From a virus, in the IMG/VR virus record IMGVR_UViG_3300020201_000009, positions 62,001 to 126,000 of that record: DNA of 64,000 nucleotides. One strand, 5' to 3'. A program made the position numbers and the translations under genes. The notes below the pieces were generated by a model, which searched no databases, had not been told where the DNA came from, and saw nothing but the letters and a program-made list of their open reading frames with translations. Positions 1-8,397 of the stretch are shown one piece after another. Position 1 is the first letter of the stretch. Every line of letters starts with the position of its first letter.

Positions 1-1
1 G

Positions 2-535
2 ATGGCCCGTAACCATGGCATGACTAGAAATATGCCTAAAAAATACCATAATCTAGATGCGAATGAAATGTTCGACTTCTATCTTATGGGGACAAATACG
101 CGATCTTCAAATCTTCTGGCCTATATGGCTTCTTTGGATTTTGAGAGATCATCCAAGTTTTCTTGCGAACAAAGGAAAAATATAGAAATAGCATTTTCTT
201 ACGCTCTAGATCATAACAAATACGATATGCCACATTATTACAATGAGCAATCGTCGAAATATTCGCCACTTGCTATTCCAATTATTAAAAATAAAAAATG
301 CAAGGATGAATCTTTAATCGCAAAAGTGCAGTTTTTTTTAAAAGTTTGCGATGTTGCATATCGTCCAATTGTTGGCGGAAATCTTTTACGGCACACAGCT
401 TTTAAAGAGTATGGAAACGCACGGTATTTTCCCAATGCTGAGTGGATTCATAACCAAGGTTTATATATTGGTCTCCATCAAGGCGTAACAATTAAAATGG
501 CGGAAAATCTAGCAAACCGCCTATCAGCATTATAA
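2..535 (+). CDS. DegT/DnrJ/EryC1-family sugar aminotransferase, C-terminal part
   Basis: PLP-dependent sugar aminotransferases of this family transfer an amino group to keto-sugar nucleotides used for surface polysaccharides. The visible 177 residues match the C-terminal half: an RNHGMTR motif near the start, a FDFYLMGTNTRSSNLLAY block, then RPIVGGNLLRH and GLYIGLHQGVT near the end. Family members are about 370-400 residues, so roughly 200 N-terminal residues, including the PLP lysine, lie outside the window; the first ATG is probably internal. The stop is followed after one base by the next gene, a glycosyltransferase, which fits a glycan operon. Family assignment is fairly sure; the sugar is unknown. 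Confidence 0.8.
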   Translation: MARNHGMTRNMPKKYHNLDANEMFDFYLMGTNTRSSNLLAYMASLDFERSSKFSCEQRKNIEIAFSYALDHNKYDMPHYYNEQSSKYSPLAIPIIKNKKCKDESLIAKVQFFLKVCDVAYRPIVGGNLLRHTAFKEYGNARYFPNAEWIHNQGLYIGLHQGVTIKMAENLANRLSAL

Positions 536-536
536 G

Positions 537-1532
537 ATGAAAATTGCTTATATTGATTTGGGGGTAAACCGCCCAAGAGAAAGTTATGCCTTAAATCCTA
601 AAAGATACGGCGGCGGGGCTTGTTTTGCCAGATATGCAAAAATCGAATTAAACACATCGAATGATCTCTTCGATATCCACGCCCCTATTGAATCTTTTAA
701 TGAATTGGGTGAAGACGAAGGTAGGAGTGGCTGCTTTGGGCTAACTGAAGCAGAAATGTCGGCGATGAGAAATGGCGAAAATATTAGAGGGTATATCAAA
801 GATGCTGAAAAATATGATATATTTGTATATCATCACGATTGTCTCGCAATTAATGCTTCCGGGTTAAGTGGAAAATTAGTGTCGTGGTCTTTAATGGGAG
901 ATAACGGGGCGCAACACCCTTCCACTCCGTATGTATTACTTTATCGACCCGGCGAGCAGGCAAGATACGGAAAAGGTTTTCCGGTCACTATTGGTAAATT
1001 TGTTCCGAGTTGTTTTACTTATCCTTCTCTGAAAACAGAAAGTTTGTTCCAATGCTCTAGACACGATGTCCATATGAACACAATAGAGGTTGCTAAATTT
1101 TGTTTAGCTAACAAAAATATTAGCGGCATTTTCGCGGGTCCCATCCTTGATAACTATCCACTAATAGATTATATTAATAATAAGGATACCGTTTATCTTG
1201 GGTTGATTTCCGAAATAGATAAATTAGATTATTGTAAACAGGCCATCGCCACGACATATCTTCATACATGGGATACGGCCTTTAACCTCAGTGCAATCGA
1301 ATCTTTATCTGTCGGCACACCAATCATTGCAGCAAAGCGAGGTTGTTTTGAATATATCATTGAGGAGGGTGTAAATGGATATTTTTGGCAATCTGGAGAC
1401 GATCTTTCTGCTTTGGTTGAAAAATGCAAGAGACTAGACCCTTTGAAGGTCTGGGAAACAGCGCATAGATTTTCTCATAAGGCTATGGTTCGTAGTTTTC
1501 ACAAAGCATTCCAAGAAATTTTATCATTATGA
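537..1532 (+). CDS. Glycosyltransferase, GT4-like
   Basis: 331 residues with the C-terminal signature of GT-B retaining transferases: an ESLSVGTPIIAAKRGCFEYI stretch (about residues 260-280), followed by EEGVNGYFW and a DDLSALVEKC helix. In GT4 enzymes this region binds the nucleotide part of the sugar donor. The N-terminal acceptor domain is divergent. Start is the ATG one base after the previous stop, and the end overlaps the next gene by 4 bases. It is probably part of a glycan-modifying operon acting on host or virion surface sugars. Donor and acceptor cannot be inferred. Confidence 0.75.
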   Translation: MKIAYIDLGVNRPRESYALNPKRYGGGACFARYAKIELNTSNDLFDIHAPIESFNELGEDEGRSGCFGLTEAEMSAMRNGENIRGYIKDAEKYDIFVYHHDCLAINASGLSGKLVSWSLMGDNGAQHPSTPYVLLYRPGEQARYGKGFPVTIGKFVPSCFTYPSLKTESLFQCSRHDVHMNTIEVAKFCLANKNISGIFAGPILDNYPLIDYINNKDTVYLGLISEIDKLDYCKQAIATTYLHTWDTAFNLSAIESLSVGTPIIAAKRGCFEYIIEEGVNGYFWQSGDDLSALVEKCKRLDPLKVWETAHRFSHKAMVRSFHKAFQEILSL

Positions 1533-2242
1533 AAACACAAGAATACCAGAAGTTTAGCATGAAAATTGAACATATTACAGTTTGTGTTAACTATCTGGAT
1601 TTCTTAAGGGTAGCCTATTTACATAATACGCTGGCCGAAGCTTTTGATCACTATATTGTAGTCTCTGACTATAAAGATAAGGCAACCGAAGATTTTTGCA
1701 AACAACACTCAATTACGTTAGTAAGGACAAATCATTTTTATGATCGAGGGGCTGTTTTTAACAAGGGTCTCGCGATTAACGAGGGTTTTAAAGTATTAAA
1801 ATATAGGGATTGGGTGTGCCATATGGATGCCGATACATTTGTTCATAGGAATTTTAGGAAAGATATTGAATTATATCCATTAAACAAAGATTGGTTCTAC
1901 GGAACAGAAAGGGTACTATTAAAAACACCACAAGATCTTTTTTTATATCGTCGCGGAATAGCCGATGAAAGTTTTGAGATCCCGGAAGGGTTCGGTTATG
2001 GTTGGTTTCAGATGTTTAATTGGCAAAGCGAAGTAATCCAGAATACTAGCTATGGCGAATGGTATCCATCATTTCCTGATTGCCGACAATCGGATTGGAT
2101 GTTTCGCGTGAAGTTTGGTGATTTTGATGGTTCTCACGCGAAATGGAAAGGTAGGTTTGATAAGCTTCCATTTCGTTCGTATAACTTGGGGCAGCATGGC
2201 GTAAACCATTTCGGTCGGGTGAGTGAGGAATTTATAACATGA
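1529..2242 (+). CDS. Putative GT-A fold glycosyltransferase
   Basis: 237 residues. A CHMDADTFVH segment near residue 100 carries the DxD-type metal and nucleotide-sugar binding motif of GT-A enzymes, preceded by an alternating hydrophobic N-terminus (HITVCVNYLDF) typical of this fold. A second ATG, 30 bases downstream (position 1559), gives a more family-like N-terminus and could be the real start. The ATGA overlap with the preceding gene suggests translational coupling. Confidence 0.65.
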   Translation: MKTQEYQKFSMKIEHITVCVNYLDFLRVAYLHNTLAEAFDHYIVVSDYKDKATEDFCKQHSITLVRTNHFYDRGAVFNKGLAINEGFKVLKYRDWVCHMDADTFVHRNFRKDIELYPLNKDWFYGTERVLLKTPQDLFLYRRGIADESFEIPEGFGYGWFQMFNWQSEVIQNTSYGEWYPSFPDCRQSDWMFRVKFGDFDGSHAKWKGRFDKLPFRSYNLGQHGVNHFGRVSEEFIT

Positions 2243-2469
2243 ATAAACTTTGGACAGAAGCCGAGATAGATTGGTTGAAAGTGAATTTCCCCCTTTATGG
2301 GGACAAATATCTTTCAGATAATTCGAAATTTTCATATCAACAAATAAAGAATAAGGGAAAATCAATGGGCTTAAAGAAAAGTGCAGAAGTGCGAGAACAA
2401 GAGGCATATGGAATTGATGATGAAGACGCGTTTGACGTCGAAGATTTCGGCGAAGATAGGTACTATTAA
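2239..2469 (+). CDS. Small SANT/Myb-like DNA-binding protein with acidic tail
   Basis: 76 residues. The N-terminal half (LWTEAEIDWLKVNFPLYGD, then SYQQIKNKGKSMGL) resembles the short SANT/Myb-like helix-turn-helix found in small phage proteins, with tryptophan and leucines at core spacing. The last 25 residues are strongly acidic (DDEDAFDVEDFGED). A role in DNA binding is inference from this pattern only. It overlaps the preceding gene by 4 bases. Confidence 0.5.
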   Translation: MNKLWTEAEIDWLKVNFPLYGDKYLSDNSKFSYQQIKNKGKSMGLKKSAEVREQEAYGIDDEDAFDVEDFGEDRYY

Positions 2470-2537
2470 ACAAAATAATTTTAACTATAAAATATATCCC
2501 CTAGAATATAACGCGGGGCTCGCAACATTAAAAAAAA

Positions 2538-3020
2538 ATGAATAATATGGAACAAGAATCAGATAAAACAATATTAGGCAAACTAGAAACTATCAAGCAT
2601 ATACATGAAGTTCGCAAGAATCTATACCGAGCAATTGCAGAATTAGACAAGCGGGCGCGGGAGCATGACTTATCGAAGCTGGAGTCCCCAGAAAAAGAGA
2701 TTTTTGGAGAATTCACACCCGAATTAGCCAAGACCGAATATGGCTCTCTCGAATACTACGCGCTATTAAAAAAAGTACAAGTAGCTTTAGACCATCATTA
2801 TAAACACAATATTCATCACCCTCAGTTCCATGCGAACGGCATTGATGGAATGGATTTATTTGACGTGACAGAAATGTTATTAGATTGGTGCGCCGCAACA
2901 AAGAGAAATAAAAATGGGGATATCCATACGTCAATTGATAAAAATTCGGATCGTTTTAACATGAGTCCGCAACTAACACAAATTCTTCATAATACAATTA
3001 ACCGACACTTTAACCCATGA
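2538..3020 (+). CDS. DUF5662 family protein
   Basis: 160 residues matching the pattern I know for DUF5662: an AREHDLSKLESPEK block (about 40-53), EYYALLKK, then LDHHYKHNIHHPQFHANGID and a C-terminal DWCAATKR...DIHTSIDKNSDRF block. The conserved His/Asp residues suggest a metal-binding HD-like helical fold, but no reaction is established. The family is common in phages and their hosts. The start could also be the ATG 9 bases later. It overlaps the next gene by 4 bases. Confidence 0.75.
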   Translation: MNNMEQESDKTILGKLETIKHIHEVRKNLYRAIAELDKRAREHDLSKLESPEKEIFGEFTPELAKTEYGSLEYYALLKKVQVALDHHYKHNIHHPQFHANGIDGMDLFDVTEMLLDWCAATKRNKNGDIHTSIDKNSDRFNMSPQLTQILHNTINRHFNP

Positions 3021-3898
3021 GTAAATTTAACATCCTATGTGGCCGCGCTGCGATGATTGGCGACACAGTTTCAGCGTTGCCAATTGCGAGTTATTATAAA
3101 CGCAAGTATCCCGACGCAAATATTATTTGGCCAATTGCTAAAAAATGCTCACAGGCGGCTCCCATATTTCTTAACCATCCCGATATTGATCAAGTTATTA
3201 TTTTTGATGGTCAAGAAGGACCTGAGTCAGAAAGAGATTGGAACTTAGTAAGCTCATGTAAGATCGTCATTAATCCCAACCCACCGCATCCCGATAATCT
3301 TTATCCGGCTGAGTTTAGCATTTATTCAGAAACTTGGCGTATGGCGGGCTTACCTATGTCGGAATGGGACTCTTTAACGCCAGAGCAACGCAGACCGAAG
3401 CTCGTGAAATGGTGGAATGAAGAGAAACCCGAATCATTCGGGAAAAAGATAATTTCCTACTGGCCTTGCGCTGGTTATGGTGTTGAAAATAAACGCAATG
3501 CTTCGAAAGAATGGTGTCAAGACCTTACGAATGCTTTAATTAAAGAAGGTTACTGCGTTCACCAATACGGCACCCCTCGGGATTACTCATTCGATATTTT
3601 GGAAGACTATCAGAATTTTAGAAGTTTTAAACAACTTTCTTTTTTGGAACAAATTAAACAAAGTTTAACGAGCGATTTGATGATTGGTACCGATTCTGGA
3701 TCTGCATTAGTAACAGCTGCTTATCAAACCCAACTACAAATTTCACTATTGACTAATCATTGGCCGGGAATTGAGCGTAATAAAACAGCCCTCGCCTCGG
3801 ATTCACCGAAAAACTTCAACTTTTTTGGCCTTGACTCCGCAGACAGAATAGAGATAAAAGAGGTAGTGGAAAAAATCAAAGAATTAACTTATGGGTGA
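3017..3898 (+). CDS. GT9-like (heptosyltransferase family) glycosyltransferase
   Basis: 293 residues. The N-terminus (ILCGRAAMIGDTVSALPIA) has the GDxxxxLP pattern of the heptosyltransferase/GT9 family, where it binds the sugar nucleotide. Further on are a KRNASKEWCQDL block matching the 'K.wp...w..L' motif and a DLMIGTDSGSALVTAAY stretch matching the family's 'tDSGp.HlAaA' motif. GT9 enzymes add ADP-heptose to LPS core, so a Gram-negative surface target is likely. Fold is fairly certain, acceptor unknown. Confidence 0.75.
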   Translation: MSKFNILCGRAAMIGDTVSALPIASYYKRKYPDANIIWPIAKKCSQAAPIFLNHPDIDQVIIFDGQEGPESERDWNLVSSCKIVINPNPPHPDNLYPAEFSIYSETWRMAGLPMSEWDSLTPEQRRPKLVKWWNEEKPESFGKKIISYWPCAGYGVENKRNASKEWCQDLTNALIKEGYCVHQYGTPRDYSFDILEDYQNFRSFKQLSFLEQIKQSLTSDLMIGTDSGSALVTAAYQTQLQISLLTNHWPGIERNKTALASDSPKNFNFFGLDSADRIEIKEVVEKIKELTYG

Positions 3899-4076
3899 AC
3901 TAGATAGACAAAGCGTAATAGACATTATAGATCAAGAGGGTTTCGATTACTCTTTTGCTCATTTTAGTAGTTTCGAGGAAATTAGAGATAAAAAATTCCA
4001 CGAACTACGTGCGGCATATATTGACGCTCGAAACGCCTTGTTAGATTATATTGATTTTGATGAGGGCTCTTTTTAA
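3891..4076 (+). CDS. Small conserved-type phage protein
   Basis: 61 residues, acidic and helical in character (DYSFAHFSSFEEIRDKKFHELR). This length and pattern are familiar among phage hypothetical proteins, but no function is known. It overlaps both neighbours (8 bases upstream, 1 base downstream), which supports it being translated as part of the glycan operon. Confidence 0.6.
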   Translation: MGELDRQSVIDIIDQEGFDYSFAHFSSFEEIRDKKFHELRAAYIDARNALLDYIDFDEGSF

Positions 4077-4882
4077 TGGCAAAAATTGGAATTATCTATT
4101 GTTCATATGGGATGCCAGATTATCTATCCAAAAGCTTAAGTCCTTGGATTGAGGCCAAGAAAATTAATCTTGGCGGTAATGAATTTCTTATCGCCGCAGT
4201 TTCGACTCCTTTCAAGGAATATAAAGATTATCAAATTTTAGATAATTCGACACCGACGTTTTTATCAGTGGCCTTGGCCGAAGGTGACATTGACGATCTA
4301 TACGCGGAAACCGAGTATCTGTTGGAATCCGAAGTTCGAGATAAAGCGTTACAGTTCCTTTTAAAGGAGGACTGTGATTCTATTCTAATCGCAGATGGGG
4401 ATGAATTCTTTACTCGGGAACAAATAGAGAGGCTTTTAAAATTTACCGATTTAGATCCATGGACATCATGGTTTAAGTTTAGTTATAAGAATTATATTTT
4501 TGATTCTAACCATTATCTAGCAGAACCATTCACGCCGCCACGTTTTTTTCGCGTACTAACAAACGGTTATCGTCTAGATACATTCTCATGGGATAACGAT
4601 GTGTTTTATAAAGGCACGATTACTTCGAATGGAAAATTTGTCAATAAAAATTTGGATTACAAGGAATTGCCGTCTAGGACTATCCCAGTAAATATAGCAT
4701 TTATTAAACATTATACATGGTTTTCAGATCAAAGGTCAAAAAATAAGATTCGGTATCAAATGGAGCATTTTAAAGGTTCTTGTAGTTATAGATGGAATGA
4801 AAAAGAAAATAAATTGGAATTTAATCCAGAATATTATAATCAGATTGGGCAACGCAATCCGGAGGTTTTAGAAGATGTTTGA
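4076..4882 (+). CDS. Putative glycosyltransferase (DxD-type)
   Basis: 268 residues. A SILIADGDEFFT segment near residue 105 has the hydrophobic strand followed by D-G-D expected of GT-A transferases. The N-terminus (IGIIYCSYGMPDYL) is a first Rossmann-like strand. Aromatic-rich C-terminal half. It lies in the glycan operon between small genes. Weaker match than its neighbours; another Mn-dependent sugar enzyme is possible. Confidence 0.55.
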   Translation: MAKIGIIYCSYGMPDYLSKSLSPWIEAKKINLGGNEFLIAAVSTPFKEYKDYQILDNSTPTFLSVALAEGDIDDLYAETEYLLESEVRDKALQFLLKEDCDSILIADGDEFFTREQIERLLKFTDLDPWTSWFKFSYKNYIFDSNHYLAEPFTPPRFFRVLTNGYRLDTFSWDNDVFYKGTITSNGKFVNKNLDYKELPSRTIPVNIAFIKHYTWFSDQRSKNKIRYQMEHFKGSCSYRWNEKENKLEFNPEYYNQIGQRNPEVLEDV

Positions 4883-5087
4883 AATTAAAGTTATTTCGGT
4901 TAATAAAAAGGGCATCGCAAAATGTTCTTACAAATACGATAAAGAATTTTTATCATACTATAGGTCAGAAACGGGTCGCAAAAAAATCGTAGAAAGCGAA
5001 GTATCACAATTTATTGAAACTTATATAATTAATACATTTGAGGATCTAGACTTAAATAAACCTACACCAAAAAAGAGGCGAAAATAA
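4875..5087 (+). CDS. Hypothetical small basic protein
   Basis: 70 residues ending in a lysine/arginine cluster (PKKRRK). No family recognised. It overlaps the preceding glycosyltransferase by 8 bases and is the last gene before an 80-base AT-rich gap leading to nrdB. Confidence 0.55.
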   Translation: MFEIKVISVNKKGIAKCSYKYDKEFLSYYRSETGRKKIVESEVSQFIETYIINTFEDLDLNKPTPKKRRK

Positions 5088-5168
5088 AGAAAGTTTTTAA
5101 AGTTTTTTTACTTACTCAATTTCTAAAGAATTGGGGTAATATACTCTACACTTTAAATATCAAACTAA
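5088..5168 (+). promoter_or_regulatory. Intergenic leader of the ribonucleotide reductase operon
   Basis: AT-rich spacer between the glycan operon and nrdB. It holds a TAATATACT run near 5137-5145 that could serve as a -10 box, with only a weak -35 candidate (TTTACTTAC). It also holds a small hairpin, CAATT/AATTG, just upstream. Treat as a probable promoter region without a precise site. Confidence 0.35.
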
Positions 5169-6152
5169 ATGCATAAAAATACAATTTTTAATGAACAAGT
5201 TAGCCGCAAGCCAGATCGTTATCCATGGGCTCAAGATTATATCGATGCGATGTGGGCGGGACACTGGACCCCTAATGAATTTTCCTTTACGAGTGACCTC
5301 CAACAATATAAAACGGAGATGACGGAGCAAGAGCAAGACATTGTAAAAAACGCTTTGTCTGCGATTGGTCAAATCGAAATATCCGTTAAAAAGTTTTGGT
5401 CTCGCTTAGGCGATAATCTTCCCCATCCGTCGTTAACAGATCTCGGCCTAACGATGGCAAATATCGAAGTAATCCATAATAAAGCCTACGAAAAGCTTTT
5501 AGACACATTACAACTTCAAGATATCTTTGAAGAAAATCTAAAATTAGATATTATCCAAGGAAGGGTAAAATATTTAAAAAAATATCTAGATAAAACTTAT
5601 ACAGATAATCGAAAACAATATGTTTATTCTCTAGTTCTTTTTACGCTATATGTAGAGAACGTTTCTCTTTTTAGCCAATTTTACATAATTAATTGGTTTA
5701 ATAGATTTCGTAACAAACTCAAAGACACAGCTCAGCAAGTCGCATATACAGCTAAAGAAGAACAACTACACGCATTAGCGGGAATAAAAATTATTAACAC
5801 GATTCGAGAAGAATTGCCAGAATTATTTGATGGGGAATTAGAGGAAAGAATCAGATTTGAAGCGCATGAAACATTCAAGGCCGAATCCAAAATTATCGAT
5901 TGGATGTTGCGTGAATATGAGGCGGAAAGTTTAAGCTCCCCAATTTTGAAAGAGTATGTGAAGCAACGCATAAATGATTCATTGATCCAAATAGGCTTCG
6001 CTAAAATCTTTGAGGTATCAGAAGAACTATTGGCGGAATCTGCTTGGATGGACGTAGATGTAAACGCGAATAGTATGACAGATTTCTTTCATAAAAGACC
6101 AATAGAATATTCTAAAAAGAATCAAGTTTTTAGCGGCGAAACCCTTTTTTAA
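5169..6152 (+). CDS. nrdB: Class Ia ribonucleoside-diphosphate reductase, beta subunit
   Basis: 327 residues. The beta subunit houses the di-iron centre and the tyrosyl radical needed to reduce ribonucleotides to deoxyribonucleotides. Expected metal ligands are visible: Glu70, Glu100 and His103 in the EVIHNKAY motif, Glu163 (LYVENVSLF), Glu198 and His201 (KEEQLHAL). Tyr107, four residues after His103, is at the radical position, so this is a tyrosyl-radical (class Ia-type) enzyme, not a Tyr-less variant. The C-terminal tail (FSGETLF) would dock on NrdA. It is followed 9 bases later by nrdA, forming one operon that supplies dNTPs. Confidence 0.95.
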   Translation: MHKNTIFNEQVSRKPDRYPWAQDYIDAMWAGHWTPNEFSFTSDLQQYKTEMTEQEQDIVKNALSAIGQIEISVKKFWSRLGDNLPHPSLTDLGLTMANIEVIHNKAYEKLLDTLQLQDIFEENLKLDIIQGRVKYLKKYLDKTYTDNRKQYVYSLVLFTLYVENVSLFSQFYIINWFNRFRNKLKDTAQQVAYTAKEEQLHALAGIKIINTIREELPELFDGELEERIRFEAHETFKAESKIIDWMLREYEAESLSSPILKEYVKQRINDSLIQIGFAKIFEVSEELLAESAWMDVDVNANSMTDFFHKRPIEYSKKNQVFSGETLF

Positions 6153-6161
6153 TTTAAAAAA

Positions 6162-7811
6162 ATGTCTAAAAGTATTAAGTGGTTAAATAAAGACTCTCGC
6201 CTTTTTCTGGAAAGAGGATATTTAGAGGCGGGTGTCACACCTGAACAAAGAATCAGGCAAATTGCCGAGTCGGCTGAAAAGATTTTGGGTGAAAAGGGGT
6301 TTGCTGATAAATTTGAAGACTATATGGCGCGTGGGTTTTATAGTTTGTCGTCGCCGATTTGGGCCAATTTTGGCAATGGGCGGGGTCTTGCCATTAGCTG
6401 CAATGGTAGTTGGATAAATGACGATATGACTTCGATTTTCGACACGTTGGGCGAGGTAGGTATCCTTACAAAGTACGGCGCGGGGACATCGGGGTATTTT
6501 GGTGCTTTAAGGGCAAGAGGAGCGAAGATTAGCAAGGGAGGTGTGTCTTCTGGTCCAGTCCATTTCATGGAATTATTCGATACTGTTACTAGAGTTATTT
6601 CACAATCGAATGTTAGGAGGGGATCTTTTGCCGCGTATCTCCCTGTCGAACATCCGGATATAGAAGAGTTTTTGGGGATCAGAGGGGAGGGTCATTCGAT
6701 CCAAGATATGTCTATCGGAGTGTGCGTATCGGATGAATGGATGAAAGCAATGGTAGAGGGGGATAAGAAGAATCGCAGTATCTGGGCAAAAATTATCTCT
6801 AAGCGTTTCGAGTCTGGATATCCATATATATTCTTTTCCGACAACGTAAACAAAAATGCGCCCCAAGTCTATAAAGATAAAAAAATTAATATTCACGCAT
6901 CAAATTTATGTTCTGAAATTTGCCTTAGTTCTTCGAATGATGAAACGTTTGTTTGCAATCTTTCTTCGATGAATCTGTTAACGTATGATGAGTGGAAAAA
7001 TACAGACGCCGTAGAAATTATTACTTACTTCCTTGATGCCGTTATGGAAGATTATATATCGGCAACACAAAATATTCCCTATTTAGAATCCGCCCATAAA
7101 TTTGCTAAAAATCAAAGGGCTTTAGGGATCGGTGTTCTTGGTTGGCATTCGTTTTTACAAAGTAAGATGATCCCGTTTGAATCGTTCGAGGCTAAACTAT
7201 TGAATACAGAAATTCATCGTTTTATCCGTGATAAAAGCTTGGCGGCAAGCAAGGAGATGGCGCTTAAATATGGGGAGCCCGATCTCTTAAAAGGTTACGG
7301 ACTTCGGAATGTCACGACGATGGCTATTGCCCCGACAACTTCGAGTTCTTTTATTCTAGGTCAAGTTAGTCCTTCTATCGAACCACTCAACAGTAATTAT
7401 TTTGTAAAAGATCTAGCAAAGGGTAAATTTACCTACAAAAACCCCCAGTTGATAGAATGTCTCAAAAAACACAGTAGAGACGATAAGGATACTTGGAAAG
7501 ATATTCTTTTGAAGGGTGGTTCTGTGCAGCATTTAGAGTTTTTGACCCAATTAGAAAAAGACGTGTTTAAGACTTTCGGCGAAATTAGCCAAAAAGAAAT
7601 TATTATACAAGCTAGTGCTCGCCAAAAGTTTATAGATCAAGGGCAATCCTTAAATTTAATGATAAATCCCAAAACCTCAGCTAAAGACGTTAATTCTTTA
7701 ATGATTTTTGCTTGGGAAAATGGAATAAAAACCCTTTATTACCAAAGAGGTACAAATCCTGCTCAAGAACTTGGTAGATCACTTATGGATTGTAAAAGTT
7801 GTGAGGCTTAA
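6162..7811 (+). CDS. nrdA: Ribonucleoside-diphosphate reductase, alpha subunit, compact form
   Basis: 549 residues. The catalytic subunit binds NDP and carries out radical reduction. The N-L-C-S-E active-site motif (ASNLCSEICL, about residue 247), the radical-transfer tyrosine pair in IKTLYYQRG, and a C-terminal redox pair CKSC (DCKSCEA) are all present. The usual protein is about 750 residues. The N-terminal ATP-cone that mediates dATP feedback inhibition is missing, because the protein starts close to the SSPIWANFG substrate region. Loss of this off-switch is typical of phages that need unchecked dNTP production. Confidence 0.93.
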   Translation: MSKSIKWLNKDSRLFLERGYLEAGVTPEQRIRQIAESAEKILGEKGFADKFEDYMARGFYSLSSPIWANFGNGRGLAISCNGSWINDDMTSIFDTLGEVGILTKYGAGTSGYFGALRARGAKISKGGVSSGPVHFMELFDTVTRVISQSNVRRGSFAAYLPVEHPDIEEFLGIRGEGHSIQDMSIGVCVSDEWMKAMVEGDKKNRSIWAKIISKRFESGYPYIFFSDNVNKNAPQVYKDKKINIHASNLCSEICLSSSNDETFVCNLSSMNLLTYDEWKNTDAVEIITYFLDAVMEDYISATQNIPYLESAHKFAKNQRALGIGVLGWHSFLQSKMIPFESFEAKLLNTEIHRFIRDKSLAASKEMALKYGEPDLLKGYGLRNVTTMAIAPTTSSSFILGQVSPSIEPLNSNYFVKDLAKGKFTYKNPQLIECLKKHSRDDKDTWKDILLKGGSVQHLEFLTQLEKDVFKTFGEISQKEIIIQASARQKFIDQGQSLNLMINPKTSAKDVNSLMIFAWENGIKTLYYQRGTNPAQELGRSLMDCKSCEA

Positions 7812-7906
7812 ACACTTATTTTAAGTTATACTAAATTGGTCTTTTTAGACAAACTTAATCTATTTAGTGTATAAACATTTACACCCCATTATCGAAGTTT
7901 TAACAA

Positions 7907-8326
7907 ATGCCTGATCCTATCATTACATTTACTAGTAAAATCCCGGATCATCTATTACATAATGTATCCCCCGAATCACGTTGGCTAATGGAAAACGTGT
8001 ATTTACAAGGTCAAAAAACGGACTATTTAGTTACAACGCAACAGGTCCAATCAGATAAGTTAGACAAGTTAGACAAAAGATTGGAATATACAAACGGTAA
8101 AGTGGGGGAAGCAATTCGCGATATCCAATTTTTTAAAGATAAAATTATATTCGAGAAAGACCGAGACGAACACTTAAAACAGATCGTTGCTACAAAAATG
8201 TTTTTAGAGAAGCTTCTTCTTAGTAAATTATTTTGGATTTGTTTTGGATTGTTTATTGTTGGAACTATTACAATATTCACGAACATTGTTATTAAAGATT
8301 TATTCCCTTTCTTGAAAAAAGGGTAG
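7907..8326 (+). CDS. Coiled-coil protein with a C-terminal membrane anchor
   Basis: 139 residues. Residues about 45-105 are heptad-like and charged (KLDKLDKRLEYTNGKVGEAI), followed by one strongly hydrophobic span (LFWICFGLFIVGTITIF) and a short basic tail. The topology, cytoplasmic coiled coil plus one TM helix, resembles small phage membrane effectors. A holin role is possible but unsupported. It has its own intergenic leader (7812-7906). Confidence 0.6.
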   Translation: MPDPIITFTSKIPDHLLHNVSPESRWLMENVYLQGQKTDYLVTTQQVQSDKLDKLDKRLEYTNGKVGEAIRDIQFFKDKIIFEKDRDEHLKQIVATKMFLEKLLLSKLFWICFGLFIVGTITIFTNIVIKDLFPFLKKG

Positions 8327-8348
8327 TCCGAAATTTTCAGTTTCAGGG

Positions 8349-8376
8349 TTGACTTTTTCCTCAGTTTTTCGATAAT
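8349..8376 (+). promoter_or_regulatory. Sigma70-like promoter for the HldD-like gene
   Basis: TTGACT at 8349-8354, a 16-base spacer, then GATAAT at 8371-8376. The start codon follows 21 bases later, leaving a short leader that contains a weak AGGGA purine run. Confidence 0.65.
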
Positions 8377-8397
8377 CTTCCAACAGGGAACTACCTA

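Noticed and set aside
2069-2473. 134-residue open frame on the minus strand
   Set aside because: Overlaps the end of a glycosyltransferase and the SANT-like gene, basic and low-complexity, with no motif; a shadow frame.
7907-8326. Holin
   Set aside because: A coiled coil plus single C-terminal anchor is not diagnostic, and no endolysin or spanin gene is adjacent.
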